Of a stretch of 64,000 bases of DNA, positions 61,850 to 64,000 are shown one piece after another. Each line of letters opens with the position of its first letter. Position 1 is the stretch's first letter. The notes under the pieces are model-generated. The model was given only the letters and a program-made list of their open reading frames with translations, was not told the DNA's origin and did not search any database. Origin of the DNA: ZC4RG30 sp039917615. Its GTDB lineage: Bacteria > Pseudomonadota > Gammaproteobacteria > Steroidobacterales > Steroidobacteraceae. Made by a program: the position numbers and the translations under genes. The DNA lies in NCBI GenBank assembly GCA_039917615.1, contig JBDSJD010000031.1, positions 1 to 64,000 of the forward strand. Reading direction: 5' to 3'.

Positions 61850-64000
61850 GCACCGTGCTGCAACTGTCCAAGTTGATGGAAGACGCAATCCTGCGCAGCC
61901 ATCAGCCCTCGCGCAGAAGTTTCCTCAAAGGTTCCGGCGCGCTGGTGATCAGCCTGGGAGTCACTACCCTGCCCGGCGGCAACTCGCTCGCTGCAGAACC
62001 CGCGGCTGCCGGCCCCTGGCCCAATCCGGATTTCCTGCAACTCGACACCTGGATCGTGGTGCACCCCGACAACACCGCCACCTTCTTCGTCGGCAAGACC
62101 GATGGCGGCCAGGGCACGGGCACTGCCTACCGGCAGATGATGTGCGACGAACTGGATATCGCCTACGACAAAACCAGTCTGGTCATGGGCTGCACGGACA
62201 TCACTCCTGACCAGGGCGGCTCCGGCGGTTCCGACGGCGTTGAGCGCGATGGTTGGGCAATGCGCAGGGTGAGCGCCGAAGCGCGGCGCGTGCTGCTGGA
62301 GCTGGGCAGCCAGCATCTAGGCGTACCCGTCGAAATGCTCGTGGTGGCGAACGCAACGATTGCGCTGAAGTCTGATGCTTCGAAGAAGGTCACGTACGCC
62401 ACGCTTATCGGTGGCAAGCGTTTCAATGTCGCGGTCACCGGCCGCAACGTTGATGCCATCACCGTCAAGGCCGCGGTGAAGCCGGTCAATGAACTGCGCG
62501 TGGTGGGCCAATCACTTAAGCGCTACGACATTCCGGGCAAGGTGGACGGATCGCTGAAGTGGGCCGTGGACATGAAACTGCCCGGTATGGTCCACGCACG
62601 CAATGTGCGGCCACCGCTCGCTGGCGCCACATTGCAGCGCATTGATGAATCGTCGGTGGCTGATGTGCCAGGCTTCATTCGCGTTGTCAGTCGCGGCAAC
62701 TATGTGGCCGTGATCTGCGAGCGCGAGGAACAGGCCATCCGTGCCGCCAGACAACTAAAGGTGGAATGGAAAGGACCCGCCACTGCTCCGTTTCCGACAT
62801 CCGGCGAACTGTTCAACTATATGCGTCGCGCCACACCCAGCTCGACCACCGAACCCCAGGTTCAGGGGGATCCGGCGGCGGCGCTGGCGGGTGCGGCACA
62901 GGTCATCGAAGCCGAATACGAAGTTCCCTTTCAAGGGCACTCGGCCATTGGTCCGGCACACGCGCTGGCCGACCCTGCCGATGGTCAGATGACGATCTAT
63001 TCCAATGACATGAAGATTTACGCCCTGCGCAACGGCGTGGCCAGATTCCTCGACATGCCGCGCGAGAAAGTGCGCGCGATCTACATGGATGGGCCGCAGG
63101 TGTACGGCCGCACCGCAGCTGACGATGCGGGCTTCGAAGCTGCGTTCCTGGCGCGAGAGCTGGGGCGCCCGGTGCGCATGCAATGGATGCGCGATGAAGA
63201 GACTGCGTGGGATACCAAAGGTCCGCCGTATGTCTTCAAATTGCGCGGCGGGCTGGATGCCCAGGGTAAGGTGGTGGCCCTCGAGTACGACGCCTGCGCT
63301 CTGGACCTCAACCACCTGGGTTACAACGAACCCGATACGGTGCTTGTGGCACAGCTCATGGGACGCAGGCCGGAGCGGCCAGCCAGGGGCGGCGCCGAAA
63401 CACCGTCGTCGATGTACGTCATTCCAAATCGGCGCACGACGACGCGTGTGGTCGGCCTGCCGATGATCTGGGAGACGCCCCTGCGCACCGGCAACCTGCG
63501 TGATCCGAATGGACCACAGGTAACTTTTGCCTTCGAGTCGTTCATCGATGAACTGGCCGTGGCAGCCAAGGCCGATCCGATTCAGTTCCGTCTGGACCTG
63601 ATGGCCGAAGCCAAGGAGGATGGCGTGTTCCGCAAGGCGCGCTCCATTGCAGTGGTGCGTGCGGCGGCGAAGGCTTATGGCTGGGACACGCGTTATTCAC
63701 CCAGGCCGCGCGCAGCGGCAACGCGTGGAAATCTGCTGTCGGGACGTGGCATCGCCTACACCTACCGCAGCAATACGATTGCCGCCACCATTGCCGAGGT
63801 GGAGGTGAATCGCGAGACGGGGCGGGTGTGGGTCAAGCGTCTGGTTTGCGCCCATGACTGCGGACTCGCGATCAATCCGGAGGGTCTTCGGCACACAGTT
63901 GAGTGCGGCATGCTGCACGCCCTGAGCCGCGCGCTCTGGGAAGAAGTGCAGTTCGATACCGAAAAAGTCACCAGCGTAGATTGGGCTTCGTATCCCAGCC
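61846..64000 (+). CDS. Molybdopterin-binding large subunit (IorB-like aldehyde/isoquinoline oxidoreductase), cut by window end
   Basis: 718 codons seen, open at the right edge. The N-terminus has a twin-arginine signal (PSRRSFLKGSGALVISLG), so the heterodimer would be exported, with the small subunit carried along. It has GKTDGGQGTGTAYRQMMCDE, DQGGSGGSDGVERDGWAMRR, GKVDGSLKWAVDM and GPQVYGRTAADDAGFEAAFL, as in the isoquinoline 1-oxidoreductase beta family. The substrate is unknown; the family oxidises N-heterocycles or aldehydes. The final cofactor-binding part, including the usual active-site Glu, should lie beyond the edge. Confidence 0.9.
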   Translation, partial: MSTVLQLSKLMEDAILRSHQPSRRSFLKGSGALVISLGVTTLPGGNSLAAEPAAAGPWPNPDFLQLDTWIVVHPDNTATFFVGKTDGGQGTGTAYRQMMCDELDIAYDKTSLVMGCTDITPDQGGSGGSDGVERDGWAMRRVSAEARRVLLELGSQHLGVPVEMLVVANATIALKSDASKKVTYATLIGGKRFNVAVTGRNVDAITVKAAVKPVNELRVVGQSLKRYDIPGKVDGSLKWAVDMKLPGMVHARNVRPPLAGATLQRIDESSVADVPGFIRVVSRGNYVAVICEREEQAIRAARQLKVEWKGPATAPFPTSGELFNYMRRATPSSTTEPQVQGDPAAALAGAAQVIEAEYEVPFQGHSAIGPAHALADPADGQMTIYSNDMKIYALRNGVARFLDMPREKVRAIYMDGPQVYGRTAADDAGFEAAFLARELGRPVRMQWMRDEETAWDTKGPPYVFKLRGGLDAQGKVVALEYDACALDLNHLGYNEPDTVLVAQLMGRRPERPARGGAETPSSMYVIPNRRTTTRVVGLPMIWETPLRTGNLRDPNGPQVTFAFESFIDELAVAAKADPIQFRLDLMAEAKEDGVFRKARSIAVVRAAAKAYGWDTRYSPRPRAAATRGNLLSGRGIAYTYRSNTIAATIAEVEVNRETGRVWVKRLVCAHDCGLAINPEGLRHTVECGMLHALSRALWEEVQFDTEKVTSVDWASYPS

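Noticed and set aside
60086..61888. A 600-codon version of the PepSY protein
   Set aside because: The first ~207 codons are antisense to the 2Fe-2S gene; the signal-like helix starts after ATG 61267.

Overview
The window looks like a chromosomal segment of a high-GC gammaproteobacterium. The run murJ-ribF-ileS-lspA-ispH next to a type IV minor-pilin locus, followed by rpsT, obgE, rpmA, rplU and ispB, is the order I remember from Pseudomonas-like gammaproteobacteria. The polysaccharide and rhamnose genes, a P450 and isoquinoline-oxidoreductase-like genes would suit a Steroidobacter/Nevskia-type environmental lineage, but the species assignment is inference. No insertion sequence, intact prophage or CRISPR array was seen, and no stretch over 300 bases lacks a gene.

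Left part (1-26 kb). A giant exported SpvB/FG-GAP/RHS protein runs off the left edge. Beside it are a TolA/TonB-like protein and a small Spy-like periplasmic protein. From 6.1 to 19.7 kb lies a nearly complete L-rhamnose locus. A secreted GH78 alpha-L-rhamnosidase, the isomerase RhaI and a bifunctional aldolase/dehydrogenase RhaD are on the minus strand. A divergent rhaSTPQ transporter plus kinase operon is on the plus strand, and a Tat-exported enolase-superfamily dehydratase lies at the flank. Sugar would be released outside, imported by the ABC transporter, isomerised, phosphorylated and split to DHAP plus lactaldehyde/lactate. No regulator or mutarotase is present. Housekeeping and accessory genes follow (DUF2269, DUF1080, monothiol glutaredoxin, BON lipoprotein, PuuD-like protein, nadC, and a GAF-PAS-PAS-GGDEF-EAL protein).

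Centre (26-36 kb). A compact group reads as an envelope-lipid modification locus. A GtrB-like glycosyltransferase, a GtrA flippase-like protein, an ArnT-like glycosyltransferase and a DUF374 acyltransferase overlap in one operon. Divergent to it are a cytochrome P450 and a fatty-acyl-AMP ligase fused to an acyl carrier domain, then an LpxL-like acyltransferase, an aldehyde dehydrogenase and a c-type cytochrome.

Pilus region (36-47.4 kb). There are two minor-pilin gene sets on opposite strands, separated by tRNA-Thr(CGT). The first is a standard fimT-pilV-pilW-pilX-pilY1-pilE operon. The second is a miniature copy of the same order with a 348-residue PilY1 reduced to little more than the calcium-site region, and it holds an antisense-oriented PilE-like gene whose prepilin motif is destroyed (Glu5 to Lys, no Gly-1).

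Right part (47-64 kb). The conserved ispH-lspA-ileS-ribF-murJ / rpsT / obgE-rpmA-rplU / ispB block ends at tRNA-Pro(CGG). Immediately beyond is a visibly more AT-rich insert with hipBA, a 68-residue Cys/His-rich protein and a possible integrase remnant. The window closes with a PepSY membrane protein and an IorAB-like molybdenum hydroxylase pair, the second cut by the right edge.
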